Assembly: GCA_942493135.1 (NCBI GenBank) | Contig: OW818684.1 | Location: 1,364,001 to 1,428,000 of the forward strand | Source of the DNA: Planctellipticum sp942493135 | Lineage (GTDB): Bacteria; Planctomycetota; Planctomycetia; Planctomycetales; Planctomycetaceae | Length of the DNA: 64,000 nt | Direction of reading: 5' to 3' | Shown: in pieces, positions 1-8,425 of the stretch | How the letters are laid out: the number at the start of each line of letters is the position of its first letter | Position numbering within the stretch: the stretch's first letter is position 1 | The notes under the pieces: model-generated | Databases searched by the model: none | What the model saw: only the letters and a program-made list of their open reading frames with translations | What the model was told of the DNA's origin: nothing | Program-made: the position numbers and the translations under genes

Positions 1-588
1 AAGTCGCCGGGAGAGTTTGAGCCGGGTGACGCCCGGCATTGGGAACTGATTCTGAGCGGCGAACTGACCGACCGGCAGGGGGAACTGCACCAGCGGCTGA
101 TTGACGTGCCGCGGTCGTCGCGCGGGGTCATCTACTTCGATTCCTGCGGCGGGAGCGCCTTTATCGGCCTGGCGCTGGCGACGATCATCCGGCTGCGGGG
201 GCTGAAGGCGGTCGGCGTGGTGACGGGAGAATGCAGTTCCGCGGCGCTGATGCCCCTGGCGGCCTGCGACGAGCGTTACGCGACGGTTCATTCGTCACTG
301 CTGTTTCATCCGATCCGCTGGCAGAGTGAGGAGCAGGTGAAGCTGGAAGAAGCGGAAGAGTGGGCCCGGCACTTTCGCGTGATGGAACGGGACCAGGATG
401 AACTGCTGGCCCGGCTGTTCGGCTGCAGCGTCGAGCTGATTACGACGTGGTCCCGTCCCGGACGATTCGTTACCGGGGCCGATCTCGAGGAAGCCGGGCT
501 GGCGAAGCTGATCGACCTCTTCAGCGGCGACCTTTGGGATCAACGGGCGGCCCTCAAGCGGGGCGCCGCCAGCCAGTCGCCGGCTTGA
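1..588 (+). CDS. ClpP-like serine protease family protein (5' partial)
   Basis: The frame is open from base 1, so the start lies upstream of the window. The visible 195 residues look like the ClpP/crotonase-fold peptidase group: a FDSCGGSAF loop, then GECSSAALMPLAAC with a candidate nucleophilic Ser in GECSSAA, then SSLLFHP with a candidate catalytic His. The C-terminal part (TGADLEEAGLAKLIDLF) matches the usual ClpP ending, where the product is marked for an open active site. It is probably a cytoplasmic or membrane-associated serine peptidase. It could instead be a ClpP-like protein without an AAA+ partner, since no ClpX or ClpA gene is in view. A strong hairpin follows the stop. The family call is good; the substrate is unknown. 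Confidence 0.75.
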   Translation, partial: KSPGEFEPGDARHWELILSGELTDRQGELHQRLIDVPRSSRGVIYFDSCGGSAFIGLALATIIRLRGLKAVGVVTGECSSAALMPLAACDERYATVHSSLLFHPIRWQSEEQVKLEEAEEWARHFRVMERDQDELLARLFGCSVELITTWSRPGRFVTGADLEEAGLAKLIDLFSGDLWDQRAALKRGAASQSPA

Positions 589-593
589 ACGAA

Positions 594-619
594 AACGCCC
601 CCGAAGTATCGGGGGCGTT
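594..619 (+). terminator. Intrinsic-terminator-like hairpin between convergent genes
   Basis: An 11-bp perfect stem (AACGCCCCCGA / TCGGGGGCGTT) closes on the 4-base loop AGTA, six bases after the ClpP-like stop. An A-run lies on its left side and a weaker T on its right. It can serve both the ClpP-like gene and the convergent gene that ends at 654. Confidence 0.75.
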
Positions 620-653
620 CCGGACGGATGCGGTCTCTCATTCGACGGTGAAG

Positions 654-971
654 TCAGTAGATACCAACTCCAAAGTTCCGCCCGCCGATGTAGGCGCCGT
701 ACCCATACCCGTACGTGGGGTAGCCGTAGGTCTGATAGCCGTACGTCGGATAGCCATAGGCCGGGTAACCGTAGGCCCGATAGCCGTAACGAGGGGCGTA
801 GTAACGCGGCCGATAGACCGGCCGGGCATAACGGAAGCGAGGACCGAATGCGCGCACGCCAACGCCACGCGGTCCAGCCCACACGCGAACCCGAGCCGCT
901 TCTGCCGGGGCGGTTGTCCCGAGAACGGTCGCCGATCCGACGAGTGCGGCGAGGATGATGGAACGAAACAT
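654..971 (-). CDS. Small exported Tyr/Gly/Pro-repeat protein
   Basis: A 105-residue protein. The N-terminus MFRSIILAALVGSATVLG ending in AEA is a clear Sec signal peptide. The mature part is basic and aromatic (ARVRVWAGPRGVGVRAFGPRF), followed by short repeats of the type YGYPAYGYPTYGYQTYGY. The start at 971 is preceded by AAGGAGA six to eight bases upstream, which decides against the much longer frame reaching 1526. Such YGYP proteins are common in planctomycetes and have no assigned role; a cell-surface or periplasmic structural role is a guess. It lies 143 bases downstream of another low-complexity exported protein on the same strand, so the two may be co-expressed. Confidence 0.8.
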   Translation of the reverse strand: MFRSIILAALVGSATVLGTTAPAEAARVRVWAGPRGVGVRAFGPRFRYARPVYRPRYYAPRYGYRAYGYPAYGYPTYGYQTYGYPTYGYGYGAYIGGRNFGVGIY

Positions 972-1114
972 GGGAAATCTCCTTCTCGCAAAACCAGCTC
1001 GCAGGGCGGGCAAGCGCGCCCGCTGACTGCGAAATACTGCACCGCCTCCTGCAGCTGCCCGCACTAGAATCGTAGACGGCTCCCCGCGCCGGAAAACCTG
1101 GCGCGCGTTCAGAC

Positions 1115-1480
1115 CTAACGGGAATAATAGAGTCCGAAGTTCGGGGTCGCGATTCCGAATCCGGAGCGGTACCCATAACCGTAGCCGCCGTAACCAGTTC
1201 CGCAGGCCGGCTGTCCGTACCCGTACGGCGAACCGTAGACCGGACCGGAGTTTCCGACGAAGACGGGGCGGTATCCGATCGGGGTACCAACATACCCGCC
1301 GCCGTATCCATACCCGCCATACCCGCTCCGGTAACCGCCGCCGTAACCGGGGCCGCCGTGGTGATGATGATGGTGGTGATGTCCGCCGCCATAGCCCGGG
1401 CCGCCGGCCTGAGCCGTCCCCTGCCCTGCCAGCATGAGTCCCACAGCCACCGCAGTTCCGAGCACAAGAGTTCGCAACAT
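1115..1480 (-). CDS. Exported poly-His/Gly/Tyr-rich protein
   Basis: A 121-residue protein with signal peptide MLRTLVLGTAVAVGLMLAGQGTAQA. A run of eight His lies between GGPGYGGG motifs near the mature N-terminus, followed by repeated GGYGYGGGY segments and an end GFGIATPNFGLYYSR. AAGGA stands about nine bases before the ATG. A natural octa-His run suggests metal binding (nickel, zinc or copper) outside the cytoplasm, but no enzyme domain is seen. Its neighbour at 654-971 shares the Gly/Tyr bias and a GVGIY/GLYYSR-type end, so the pair may be distant paralogues. Confidence 0.82.
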   Translation of the reverse strand: MLRTLVLGTAVAVGLMLAGQGTAQAGGPGYGGGHHHHHHHHGGPGYGGGYRSGYGGYGYGGGYVGTPIGYRPVFVGNSGPVYGSPYGYGQPACGTGYGGYGYGYRSGFGIATPNFGLYYSR

Positions 1481-1780
1481 GATCCGGTCCTTCCCGTCTT
1501 GGTTTACCCCGCTCGCGAAAGCCCACTTGGGTTCGCGTCGGGAGAAGGTATTTGCACGGGGTGTGCCAATCGGCAGAAAATGCCGATCAACGTGCCGGAA
1601 ACAGGCTTTACGGAGCTTGCGGAACTTAGGGAGACCACTCCGGGGACCCGGTCGTTATCAGACCGACGACAGACTGTCCCAGGAACGACGACGGTTCCTG
1701 ACTCCGGGCCTTCGGGAAACGCAGAAACCCGGCGCGCTGACGCGACCGGTTTTCCGGGAAAGCGGGATTCGGAGCGAAAA
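1481..1780. other. Intergenic region without a recognised gene
   Basis: Three hundred bases lie between the NIPSNAP stop and the start of the poly-His gene, both on the minus strand. I see no credible coding frame, long palindrome or repeat. It presumably carries the promoter of the poly-His gene near 1490-1560. Confidence 0.5.
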
Positions 1781-2200
1781 CTATTTCATCGGCGAGTAGT
1801 CGGTCGGGTTCAGGAAGACCGATTCCACCTTTTCGACGATCTTACCGTCCTTTTCGGAGGCTTCGCGGGCCGCATTCCATTCGGCGTCGGCCCGGAAGGC
1901 CTTGAAGGACTCTGAAGCGGCCTCCCTGCTCTTGTGAGCCAGCAGATAGACCAGCGTATTTGGCTTGTCGATCGGGGTCAGGTAAATCACGTTCTTCATG
2001 CCGTGCTTTTCGAACAGCTTCATCGTGTAGTCGCGGAAGCGGGCGTTGAGCGCGTCGAGCCGACCATCAAGGGTCGTGTAGGTCCGCAGTTCGTAGACCA
2101 TCGCCTTCTGCTGCGCATCGGCCTGTGCGTAACCGGCTCCCCAGCCGACCGCCGCCGCCAGACCCGCCAACAGAATTCCCCCCAGCCATTGCTTGCGCAT
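1781..2200 (-). CDS. NIPSNAP-family exported protein
   Basis: A 139-residue protein. MRKQWLGGILLAGLAAAVGW with GYAQADAQQ is a signal peptide. The rest reads as one ferredoxin-like NIPSNAP domain: MVYELRTYTT, then LDALNARFRDYTMKLFEKHGM, then VIYLTPIDKPNTLVYLLAH and a helical region ending SVFLNPTDYSPMK. NIPSNAP domains of planctomycetes are usually exported like this and have no known reaction. The start at 2200 has GAGGAT upstream and gives the complete signal peptide, so the longer frame to 2314 is not needed. Confidence 0.88.
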   Translation of the reverse strand: MRKQWLGGILLAGLAAAVGWGAGYAQADAQQKAMVYELRTYTTLDGRLDALNARFRDYTMKLFEKHGMKNVIYLTPIDKPNTLVYLLAHKSREAASESFKAFRADAEWNAAREASEKDGKIVEKVESVFLNPTDYSPMK

Positions 2201-2377
2201 TGTGTCTGATCCTCGTTCAAGTGTGCTGTGCAGACGACCGGCGTGCCGCGTACGATGGCAGACCGGCGAACCGGAGAGGATACCGCGCCAGGCCGGCCAG
2301 GGTGACATGCTCAACCGTGAAAAATGGGATTGGGCGTCGGGCCGGACCGGCGGTCAGCTCTGCAGAGAAGGACCACG

Positions 2378-3967
2378 ATGCGACGCTGGCAACTGGTACT
2401 GGTTGCGACCCTGCTGCTGCTCCCGATCCTGGCGATCGTCGGATTTGGCGCGTGGCAGCTCTGGCAGAGCGGCTGGTGGTTCTGGCTCGCCTGGTCGCTG
2501 CCGGTCTGCTGGGGTCCGGGCTGGTTTCTGGCCCGGCGCTGGAACGTGCTGCAACCGATTCAATGGCCCGAGACGCCGAAGATTCACTGGACGCCCCAGG
2601 ATGAGGGAGCGTCGCAACTGATCGTTCGCGAACAGGAACGCGTCGCGCAGTTGTCCGCCAGAGAGCTGCTGCAGCCGGCGTTCTACACCGAGGAAGTGCA
2701 GCGGCTGGCAGCCCTGCTGGGAGGATACTATCGACCGAAGTCGACGACGCCAGTGGATCATCTGTCGGTGCTGGAACTGCTGGCCGTCGTCCAGCTGTCG
2801 ACCGAGGACCTGGAGACCTGGCTGCGCACCTACGTCCCCGGCAGCCACCTGGTGACCGTCGGGCAGTGGAAACTGCTCTCCAAGGCGCCGGGCTGGTGGC
2901 AGGTGGCGAGTAACACCGCCTGGGCGGCGTCGATCGTCATGAATCCGCTGAATCTCGGCAGGTTCCTGGCGTCCCGGTATGCCGTCGATCCGCTGTCGAA
3001 ACAGCTCCAGCAGAACCTGCTGGGAACGGTGGCCATGCTGTTTGTCCGGCAGACGGGGTTTTATCTCATCGAGCTCAACAGCGGCCGGCTGCGGGGCGGC
3101 GCGGCGGAGTATCGCGCCTGGCAGCGCAAGCTGGCGGGGAAGTCTCCGACCGGTGCGGTTCGGCCCGAAGGCAACACTGGCAGCCCGCTGCCAGTGGCAA
3201 ACGCACCTGCGGAATCGGGGTCGGAGCCGGTGACGGTCACGATCGCCGTGGTTGGTCAGGTGAAGGCGGGAAAGTCGAGTCTGATCAACTGCCTGCTGGG
3301 TGAGGAACAGGCGATCGTCGATGTCCTGCCGGCGACCGCCGCCGTGCAGCGTTACCAGTTGCTGTTGCCGGATTGCGACGAGCGGCTGGTGCTGCTGGAT
3401 ACGCCGGGCTACTCCGATGCCGGCGCAACCCGGGAGCAGCTCGCCGCGGCGCAGGCAGCAGCGCGGGAAGCGGATCTGATGCTGCTGGTCCTGGAAGCGA
3501 GATCGCCGGCCCGCGAGGCCGATCGCGATCTGCTGGAGCGTCTGGCGGCGTGGTACGCGGAGCAGCCCCGACTGAAGCCGCCGCCTGTACTGGTGGTCGT
3601 CAACAAAGTCGACCTGCTGAATCCCGCGCTGGACTGGACGCCCCCTTACAACTGGCAGGCGCCATCGCGTCCGAAGGAACAGAGCATTCGCGGCGCGGTC
3701 GAGTACGCGAACGAGGTACTGGGGAAGTATTCCGACGGAGTCGTCGCGACGACGACGGATCGGGAGCGCGGGCGAGTGACGGGAGTTGCCGATCAGTTGC
3801 TGCCGGCGATCGCCGAGCTGGTCGACGAGGCCCGGGCGACAACGCTGATCAAGGCGCTGCATCAGCGACTGGACCAGGATCGCTGGCGAGCGGTCTGGAG
3901 GCAGGTCCGCGACGCCGGCCGGAACTGGCATGCAGTCTGGCGGGCGTTCAGCCAACCGAAGGGATAG
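2378..3967 (+). CDS. Membrane-anchored Era/dynamin-like GTPase
   Basis: A 529-residue protein. Two hydrophobic segments occupy roughly residues 5-55. A helical region of about 220 residues follows, then a GTPase domain from about residue 285: G1 VVGQVKAGKSSLINCLLG, a Thr-rich switch (LPATAAVQRY), G3 LLDTPGYSD and G4 VVNKVDLL. This is the arrangement of YcjX/Era-like, membrane-linked GTPases that may sense or remodel membranes. The ATG at 2378 follows AAGGA and begins just before the first membrane helix, so the upstream in-frame codons from 2324 are unlikely. No partner gene is adjacent. The GTPase call is firm; its cellular role is unknown. Confidence 0.88.
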   Translation: MRRWQLVLVATLLLLPILAIVGFGAWQLWQSGWWFWLAWSLPVCWGPGWFLARRWNVLQPIQWPETPKIHWTPQDEGASQLIVREQERVAQLSARELLQPAFYTEEVQRLAALLGGYYRPKSTTPVDHLSVLELLAVVQLSTEDLETWLRTYVPGSHLVTVGQWKLLSKAPGWWQVASNTAWAASIVMNPLNLGRFLASRYAVDPLSKQLQQNLLGTVAMLFVRQTGFYLIELNSGRLRGGAAEYRAWQRKLAGKSPTGAVRPEGNTGSPLPVANAPAESGSEPVTVTIAVVGQVKAGKSSLINCLLGEEQAIVDVLPATAAVQRYQLLLPDCDERLVLLDTPGYSDAGATREQLAAAQAAAREADLMLLVLEARSPAREADRDLLERLAAWYAEQPRLKPPPVLVVVNKVDLLNPALDWTPPYNWQAPSRPKEQSIRGAVEYANEVLGKYSDGVVATTTDRERGRVTGVADQLLPAIAELVDEARATTLIKALHQRLDQDRWRAVWRQVRDAGRNWHAVWRAFSQPKG

Positions 3968-4286
3968 GGTCGAGAGTCGAGAGTCAGAAGGAAAATGCTG
4001 GTCTGAACGGGGAGCGTTTCCCTCGCTGAAGTATCGCTTGTCGAAGGCGGGATGTCGACAGGGAGTTGAGTCTCGGCGCACGGCGCGTGGAAGCAGCCCG
4101 GTCGACAGGTCTCTTCTCACTCGCCACTGACCACATTTCACTCACCACCCTTCTCGGCGAAGCCCGAGGCCCGACACCCGAAGCCCGCTGCCCCCCCCTT
4201 GATCCCCGTCCCCCGTTCGTCCATGCTCGTTGACGGCATTTGCTGCCTGACGATCTGCCGGGACGCTGCGAGAGGGGGACAACGTG
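3968..4286. repeat. Intergenic repeat remnants (family C and 'cgaagcccg' type)
   Basis: This gap holds short repeats seen elsewhere in the window. GTCGAGAGTCGAGAGTCAG starts at 3968, a CACT-rich stretch resembling family C lies at about 4116-4150, and CGAAGCCCGAGGCCCGACACC with a second CGAAGCCCG lies at 4158-4187. The last motif recurs at 58440-58463. No gene is seen. The sulfatase promoter is probably near 4200-4270. Confidence 0.55.
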
Positions 4287-5732
4287 ATGCTGAAGTGGGG
4301 ATGGTTTGTCGCCGGGGCTTTGGCCTGTGCAACGTTGCCGGCGGCCGAGCACAAAAACGTGGTCGTCATTGTGGCGGACGACCTGGGGATGCAGCTCGGG
4401 TGTTACGGCGACGCCCAGGCGAAGACGCCGAACCTGGACCGGCTGGCCCGCGAAGGAGTGCGGTTCGAGCAGGCCCACTGCACGACGGCGAGCTGCAGCG
4501 CGAGCCGGTCAGTGATTTTGACCGGGCTCTACAATCATGCTACTGGTCATTACGGACACGCTCATGCCGACGGACACTTCAGCACGTACGAGACCGTCCG
4601 CACGCTGCCGGTGCTGCTGAGCGAAGGGGGCTATCGGACCTGCTCGATCGGCAAGTATCACGTCGCCCCGGAATACGTTTACCACTTCGACGCCTATCCC
4701 AATGAAGGAGTTTCCGGCGGACGGAACGGGGTGAGAATGGCGCAGAACGCCGGGGAATGGATCAAGCAGGACGACTCGAAACCATTCTTTCTCTACGTCT
4801 GCTCGACCGATCCCCACCGGGCAGGAGCCGCGAGCTTTGCCAACGAGAAGGATTATCCGGGACACACGCCGGTCAAGTTCGACGCGAAATCGCTGACGCC
4901 GCCGAACTGGCTGCCCGACCAGCCGGAAGTCCGCCGGGAGATGGCGGAGTTCTACGAAGCGATCGCCCGGCTCGATCAGGGGGTGGGGGCGCTGATGACG
5001 GTGCTAGAGGAGACCGGGCATGCCGACGATACGCTGGTGCTGTTTCTGAGCGACAACGGCCCCCCCTTCCCCGGCGCAAAGACGAATCATTACGAGCCGG
5101 GCTCGCGACTGCCGCTGATCGTCCGCAAGCCGGGACTGAAGCAGGCAGGGGTGACGACGCAGGCCCGCGTGACCTGGGCCGATCTGACGCCGACCATTCT
5201 CGACTGGTGCGAAGTCCAACCCGGTCCCGGCGTGCCGTTGCGACCGTCGGAGAACACGGGAGAGCGGAAGACCGCCGGCAAGCAGTCGTACCGGAATCAC
5301 GGGAAGTCGTTTCTGAAGGTGCTCGACGATCCGGGGACGGATGCTTTCGACGAGATCTTCCTGTCGCACACGTTCCACGAAGTGCAGATGTACTACCCGA
5401 TGCGGACGGTGATCAGCGGGCGGTACAAGTACATCTACAACGTGGCCCATCAGTTGCCGTATCCGTTTGCGAGCGACCTCTACGCCAGCCCGACCTGGCA
5501 GGGGGTGCTGTCCCGCGAGGACGACCAGCAGCCATATGGCCGGCGGACGGTGCAGCAGTACGTCTTCCGGGCGCAGCACGAGCTGTACGACCTGGTTTCC
5601 GATCCCGACGAGATTCACAACCTCGCCGCGGAGCCCGAGCAGGCGGAGCGGTTGAAGGAGCTGCAGGAAAAGCTGCAGCAGTGGCAGAAGCAGACGGGAG
5701 ATCCGTGGGTGACGAAGTGGGTGTATGAGTGA
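4287..5732 (+). CDS. Sulfatase (arylsulfatase family), exported
   Basis: A 481-residue protein with a signal peptide (MLKWGWFVAGALACATLPAA). The alkaline-phosphatase-fold sulfatase core starts at VVVIVADDLGM with metal-binding DD at residues 31-32. The formylglycine motif is CSASR (Cys70, Arg74) with LTG after it, as in Cys-type sulfatases. SDNGPPFPGAKTNHYEPGSRLP is the second metal/sulfate site. The length is typical. It hydrolyses a sulfate ester, most likely from sulfated algal polysaccharides, outside the cytoplasm. A GTG at 4284 directly precedes the ATG, and GAGAGGGGGA provides the ribosome site. It stands alone, with no carbohydrate-utilisation cluster beside it. Confidence 0.93.
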   Translation: MLKWGWFVAGALACATLPAAEHKNVVVIVADDLGMQLGCYGDAQAKTPNLDRLAREGVRFEQAHCTTASCSASRSVILTGLYNHATGHYGHAHADGHFSTYETVRTLPVLLSEGGYRTCSIGKYHVAPEYVYHFDAYPNEGVSGGRNGVRMAQNAGEWIKQDDSKPFFLYVCSTDPHRAGAASFANEKDYPGHTPVKFDAKSLTPPNWLPDQPEVRREMAEFYEAIARLDQGVGALMTVLEETGHADDTLVLFLSDNGPPFPGAKTNHYEPGSRLPLIVRKPGLKQAGVTTQARVTWADLTPTILDWCEVQPGPGVPLRPSENTGERKTAGKQSYRNHGKSFLKVLDDPGTDAFDEIFLSHTFHEVQMYYPMRTVISGRYKYIYNVAHQLPYPFASDLYASPTWQGVLSREDDQQPYGRRTVQQYVFRAQHELYDLVSDPDEIHNLAAEPEQAERLKELQEKLQQWQKQTGDPWVTKWVYE

Positions 5733-5852
5733 GGGGGGGGGTGGATGGTGATTGGTGGATAGGCGGAGGGGGTACGGGATGAAGCGAGTCTGCGGGGCTC
5801 GGTGCGGCTAGTGTTAAAGACGGGAGAGTCTGGCAACCGGTGGAACGCTGCG

Positions 5853-6209
5853 ATGACCGAGGCACAGTCCTGCCGTCCGGAACGAGATGAGTTGCAACTC
5901 GTCGGCCAGTGGGTCGCGCCCTACTTGTTCCCGCCGGCGGCGTTCCTGATCGGTGTGCTCAGCGGACTTGAACTGCCCTCGCTGTTGGCCGTGCTCCTTG
6001 CCGCAACAATCGTCGACGCGCTCGGCTTGTTTGCTCCGCTGATGATCGCCGGTCGCTGGTGCGGCGGCTGGGCGGACGATTGGACGCAGGGAATGTCGGT
6101 TTCGCCCTGGGCCGTTCTGTGGTCGCTGATTGGTATCCTGAATCTCTCAATCGCGGCGATCCCTCTGGCCGTGCTGAATCCCGGAATGCGGGCGCTGCTC
6201 GGCTGGTGA
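5853..6209 (+). CDS. Small four-helix membrane protein, copy 1
   Basis: A 118-residue protein, not a recognised family. After a polar start with ERDELQLVGQWVAPYLFPP come about four hydrophobic segments, including TIVDALGLFAPLMIAGRWCGGW and a final IAAIPLAVLN. It is clearly paralogous to the next gene (6246-6593), sharing ELQ-VG-W-AP-LFPP, IV-D-LGLF-PLMIAG-WCG and VSPW-VL in the same order. The ATG at 5853 begins just before the similarity. It probably lies in the inner membrane; its function is unknown. Confidence 0.7.
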   Translation: MTEAQSCRPERDELQLVGQWVAPYLFPPAAFLIGVLSGLELPSLLAVLLAATIVDALGLFAPLMIAGRWCGGWADDWTQGMSVSPWAVLWSLIGILNLSIAAIPLAVLNPGMRALLGW

Positions 6210-6245
6210 AGAGGACTTTCTGAACGGGGTTCCTGGAAATCGACA

Positions 6246-6593
6246 ATGAGCGAACTCCCGCGGGAGCGACCGGATCATGAAGAACTGCAGTTCGTCGGGC
6301 TGTGGGCGGCGCCGTTTCTGTTTCCGCCGCTCGCGACGCTGATTTATGCGGCGACCGCTCGCGAGCTTGGCCCGATTGCGCTGATCTTCGCAATGACGAT
6401 TGTGATCGACGTCCTCGGGCTGTTCATTCCGCTGATGATCGCCGGCTGGTGGTGCGGGCGGTCGTCGGAGCGGCTGACGGAGCGGCTGCGGGTGTCGCCG
6501 TGGCCGGTGCTGCTGGCGCTGGTGGTGCTGCTGGATGCGGGGGTAGCGGTTTTGCCGTGGTGGGTGGTTCAGGTTCATGATCTGCTGTGGTAG
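6246..6593 (+). CDS. Small four-helix membrane protein, copy 2
   Basis: A 115-residue protein, the second member of a tandem duplication with 5853-6209. Conserved landmarks are EELQFVGLWAAPFLFPP, IDVLGLFIPLMIAGWWCG and RVSPWPVLLAL. The two genes are 36 bases apart and probably co-transcribed. They have diverged strongly outside these motifs, so the duplication is not recent. No catalytic residues are apparent. Confidence 0.72.
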   Translation: MSELPRERPDHEELQFVGLWAAPFLFPPLATLIYAATARELGPIALIFAMTIVIDVLGLFIPLMIAGWWCGRSSERLTERLRVSPWPVLLALVVLLDAGVAVLPWWVVQVHDLLW

Positions 6594-6686
6594 CGGCAGA
6601 GTCAGTCGCATTCAGAGGTGACTGGTCACAAATCTTTCCCGCGACGCTAGAATTCGGTTTTCGCAGTACGTTGAGGATGGACTCGG

Positions 6687-7658
6687 ATGCTGATCGCGGA
6701 TTGCATATTTGCGCCGGAAGATTACCTGCCGGACGAGCTCCGCGTGATCGCGAATCCGCAGACGGCGCTGCCGGCCATCGCGAAAGATCCCGGCCTGATG
6801 CGGCTGATCGAGGACTCTGTCCGTTCGATTCCCACTCGGCACGATCTCTTCCGGGCGGATGCTCGCGACCTGCAGTTGCCAGCGGAATCCGTCCATCTGG
6901 TGGTCACATCGCCCCCCTATTGGACGCTCAAGGAATACCGCGATTCGGCCGGGCAGATGGGGCACATCGCTGACTATGAGGAATTCCTGAGCGAACTCGA
7001 CCGGGTCTGGCAGGTCTGCTTTGACGCGCTCGTCCCCGGCGGTCGACTGGTGTGCGTCGTGGGCGATGTCTGCCTGTCGCGTCGAAAGAACAACGGTCGG
7101 CACATGGTAATGCCGCTGCACGCGTCGATTCAGGAACATTGCCGGGCTATTGGCTACGACAATCTGTCGCCGATCATCTGGCACAAGATTGCAAATGCCG
7201 TCTACGAAGCCGAAGGGAACGGCGGGGGATTTCTGGGGAAGCCATACGAGCCGAACGCCGTCATCAAGAATGATATCGAGTTTATCCTGATGGAACGGAA
7301 GCCGGGCGGCTACCGACAACCGACAGTGGCGACGCGGGTGCTGAGTCTCATTTCTGAGTCGAATCATCGCGAGTGGTTCCAGCAGATCTGGACCGGGCTG
7401 ACCGGGGCTTCGACACGCAATCATCCGGCACCCTATCCGGTCGAACTGTCCGAGCGGCTGGTGAGGATGTTCAGCTTCGTTGGCGACACCGTGCTCGATC
7501 CGTTCCTCGGGACTGGGAGCACGACGATGGCCGCAATGCGGAACGGCCGGAACTCAATCGGCAGCGAAATCGATTCGACTTACCTGGCACAGGCCCGCAA
7601 GCGGATCAATGCCTCGACGGACATCTTTACCTCGGTGACGGTCAACGTGCATGGATAA
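6687..7658 (+). CDS. Type II DNA methyltransferase (SPPY, beta class)
   Basis: A 323-residue amino-methyltransferase acting on DNA. Catalytic motif IV is TSPPYW at about residues 74-79, near the N-terminus. The AdoMet-binding motif I DPFLGTGSTT lies near residue 271, close to the C-terminus. That order defines the beta group, and SPPY is more typical of N4-cytosine than N6-adenine enzymes. The segment between (about 110-250) would hold the target recognition domain. GAGGA precedes the ATG at 6687. Its last 8 bases overlap the start of the restriction enzyme gene, so the two are translationally coupled. It should protect host DNA from the neighbouring nuclease. The methylated base and site need an experiment. 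Confidence 0.92.
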   Translation: MLIADCIFAPEDYLPDELRVIANPQTALPAIAKDPGLMRLIEDSVRSIPTRHDLFRADARDLQLPAESVHLVVTSPPYWTLKEYRDSAGQMGHIADYEEFLSELDRVWQVCFDALVPGGRLVCVVGDVCLSRRKNNGRHMVMPLHASIQEHCRAIGYDNLSPIIWHKIANAVYEAEGNGGGFLGKPYEPNAVIKNDIEFILMERKPGGYRQPTVATRVLSLISESNHREWFQQIWTGLTGASTRNHPAPYPVELSERLVRMFSFVGDTVLDPFLGTGSTTMAAMRNGRNSIGSEIDSTYLAQARKRINASTDIFTSVTVNVHG

Positions 7659-8379
7659 TCTCGATCAACGCGTCAGCAAGGCGATCCGCCACTTCTGGTT
7701 GACGCGAGGCAGCCAAGCAAAGCGTCAAGGAACCGCTTCCGGACTGCGCGATGCCGGGCTGCGGACCGCCGTGACCGGCGGCAAGCATCTGGATGGATTC
7801 GTCGTGCTATGTCGCATGCTGCTACTGGAGGCGGGACTTACAGACGCCGAAGTCTATTGGCAGAGCCGGTTGGAGCTGCCCGGATACTTTCGGGCGGAGA
7901 AGAACTGGGATCTGCTGGCGGTTGTTGACGGAAAGTTGCTGGCCGTGGTCGAGTTCAAGGCCCAGGTTGGTCCGTCATTCGGAAACAACTTCAACAATCG
8001 AGCTGAAGAAGCGGTGGGCAATGCCACAGATTTATGGGCAGCCTATCGCGAGGGAGCCTTCCAGCCATCGCAGCGTCCCTGGCTCGGGTATGTCTTCCTG
8101 CTGGAAGACTGCCCGAGATCGCAGACTCCCGTCAAGATGAAAATGCCCCACTTCCCGGTCTTCCCGGAGTTCCGTGAAGCATCGTATGCCCAGCGTTACC
8201 AGATCCTGCTGACGAAGCTCCTCCGGGAACGCCTCTATGACGGGGCCAGCCTGATCCTGTCGACGCAATCTGGCGGAAAGAAGGGGGAGTTTTCCTGCCC
8301 CTCCGGGGAACTCAGCTTCCGGACGTTGGCTGTGGGGCTATCGGCCCATGCGGCGACGTATGCCCGGTTGAGGTCGTAG
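7651..8379 (+). CDS. PaeR7I/XhoI-family type II restriction endonuclease
   Basis: A 242-residue protein resembling the PaeR7I (XhoI) family along its whole length. It shows FWLTRGSQA near the N-terminus, TAVTGGKHLDGF at residues 40-50, LPGYFR, then a PD-(D/E)XK-like centre WDLLAVVDGKLLAVVEFKAQ with Asp87, Glu101 and Lys103. GPSFGNNFNNRAEEA and RPWLGYVFLLEDC follow. Family members cut CTCGAG, so this is the predicted site, by inference from the family only. The gene begins inside the methyltransferase gene (8-base overlap), a tight restriction-modification operon. GC content here is a little below that of the neighbours, as expected for a mobile pair. Confidence 0.88.
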   Translation: MDNLDQRVSKAIRHFWLTRGSQAKRQGTASGLRDAGLRTAVTGGKHLDGFVVLCRMLLLEAGLTDAEVYWQSRLELPGYFRAEKNWDLLAVVDGKLLAVVEFKAQVGPSFGNNFNNRAEEAVGNATDLWAAYREGAFQPSQRPWLGYVFLLEDCPRSQTPVKMKMPHFPVFPEFREASYAQRYQILLTKLLRERLYDGASLILSTQSGGKKGEFSCPSGELSFRTLAVGLSAHAATYARLRS

Positions 8380-8425
8380 CGCAGGGCAGAGCCGGGCGCC
8401 CCCGGGCGTCGCTTTCAGCCGTTGA

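Noticed and set aside
2354..4141. 595-codon open frame on the minus strand
   Set aside because: It lies fully opposite the GTPase gene, is rich in Arg, Gln and Pro as expected for an antisense frame in GC-rich DNA, and shows no domain.
6687..8379. A larger phage-defence island around the restriction-modification pair
   Set aside because: Flanking genes are small membrane proteins and an exported protein, with no other recognised defence gene nearby.
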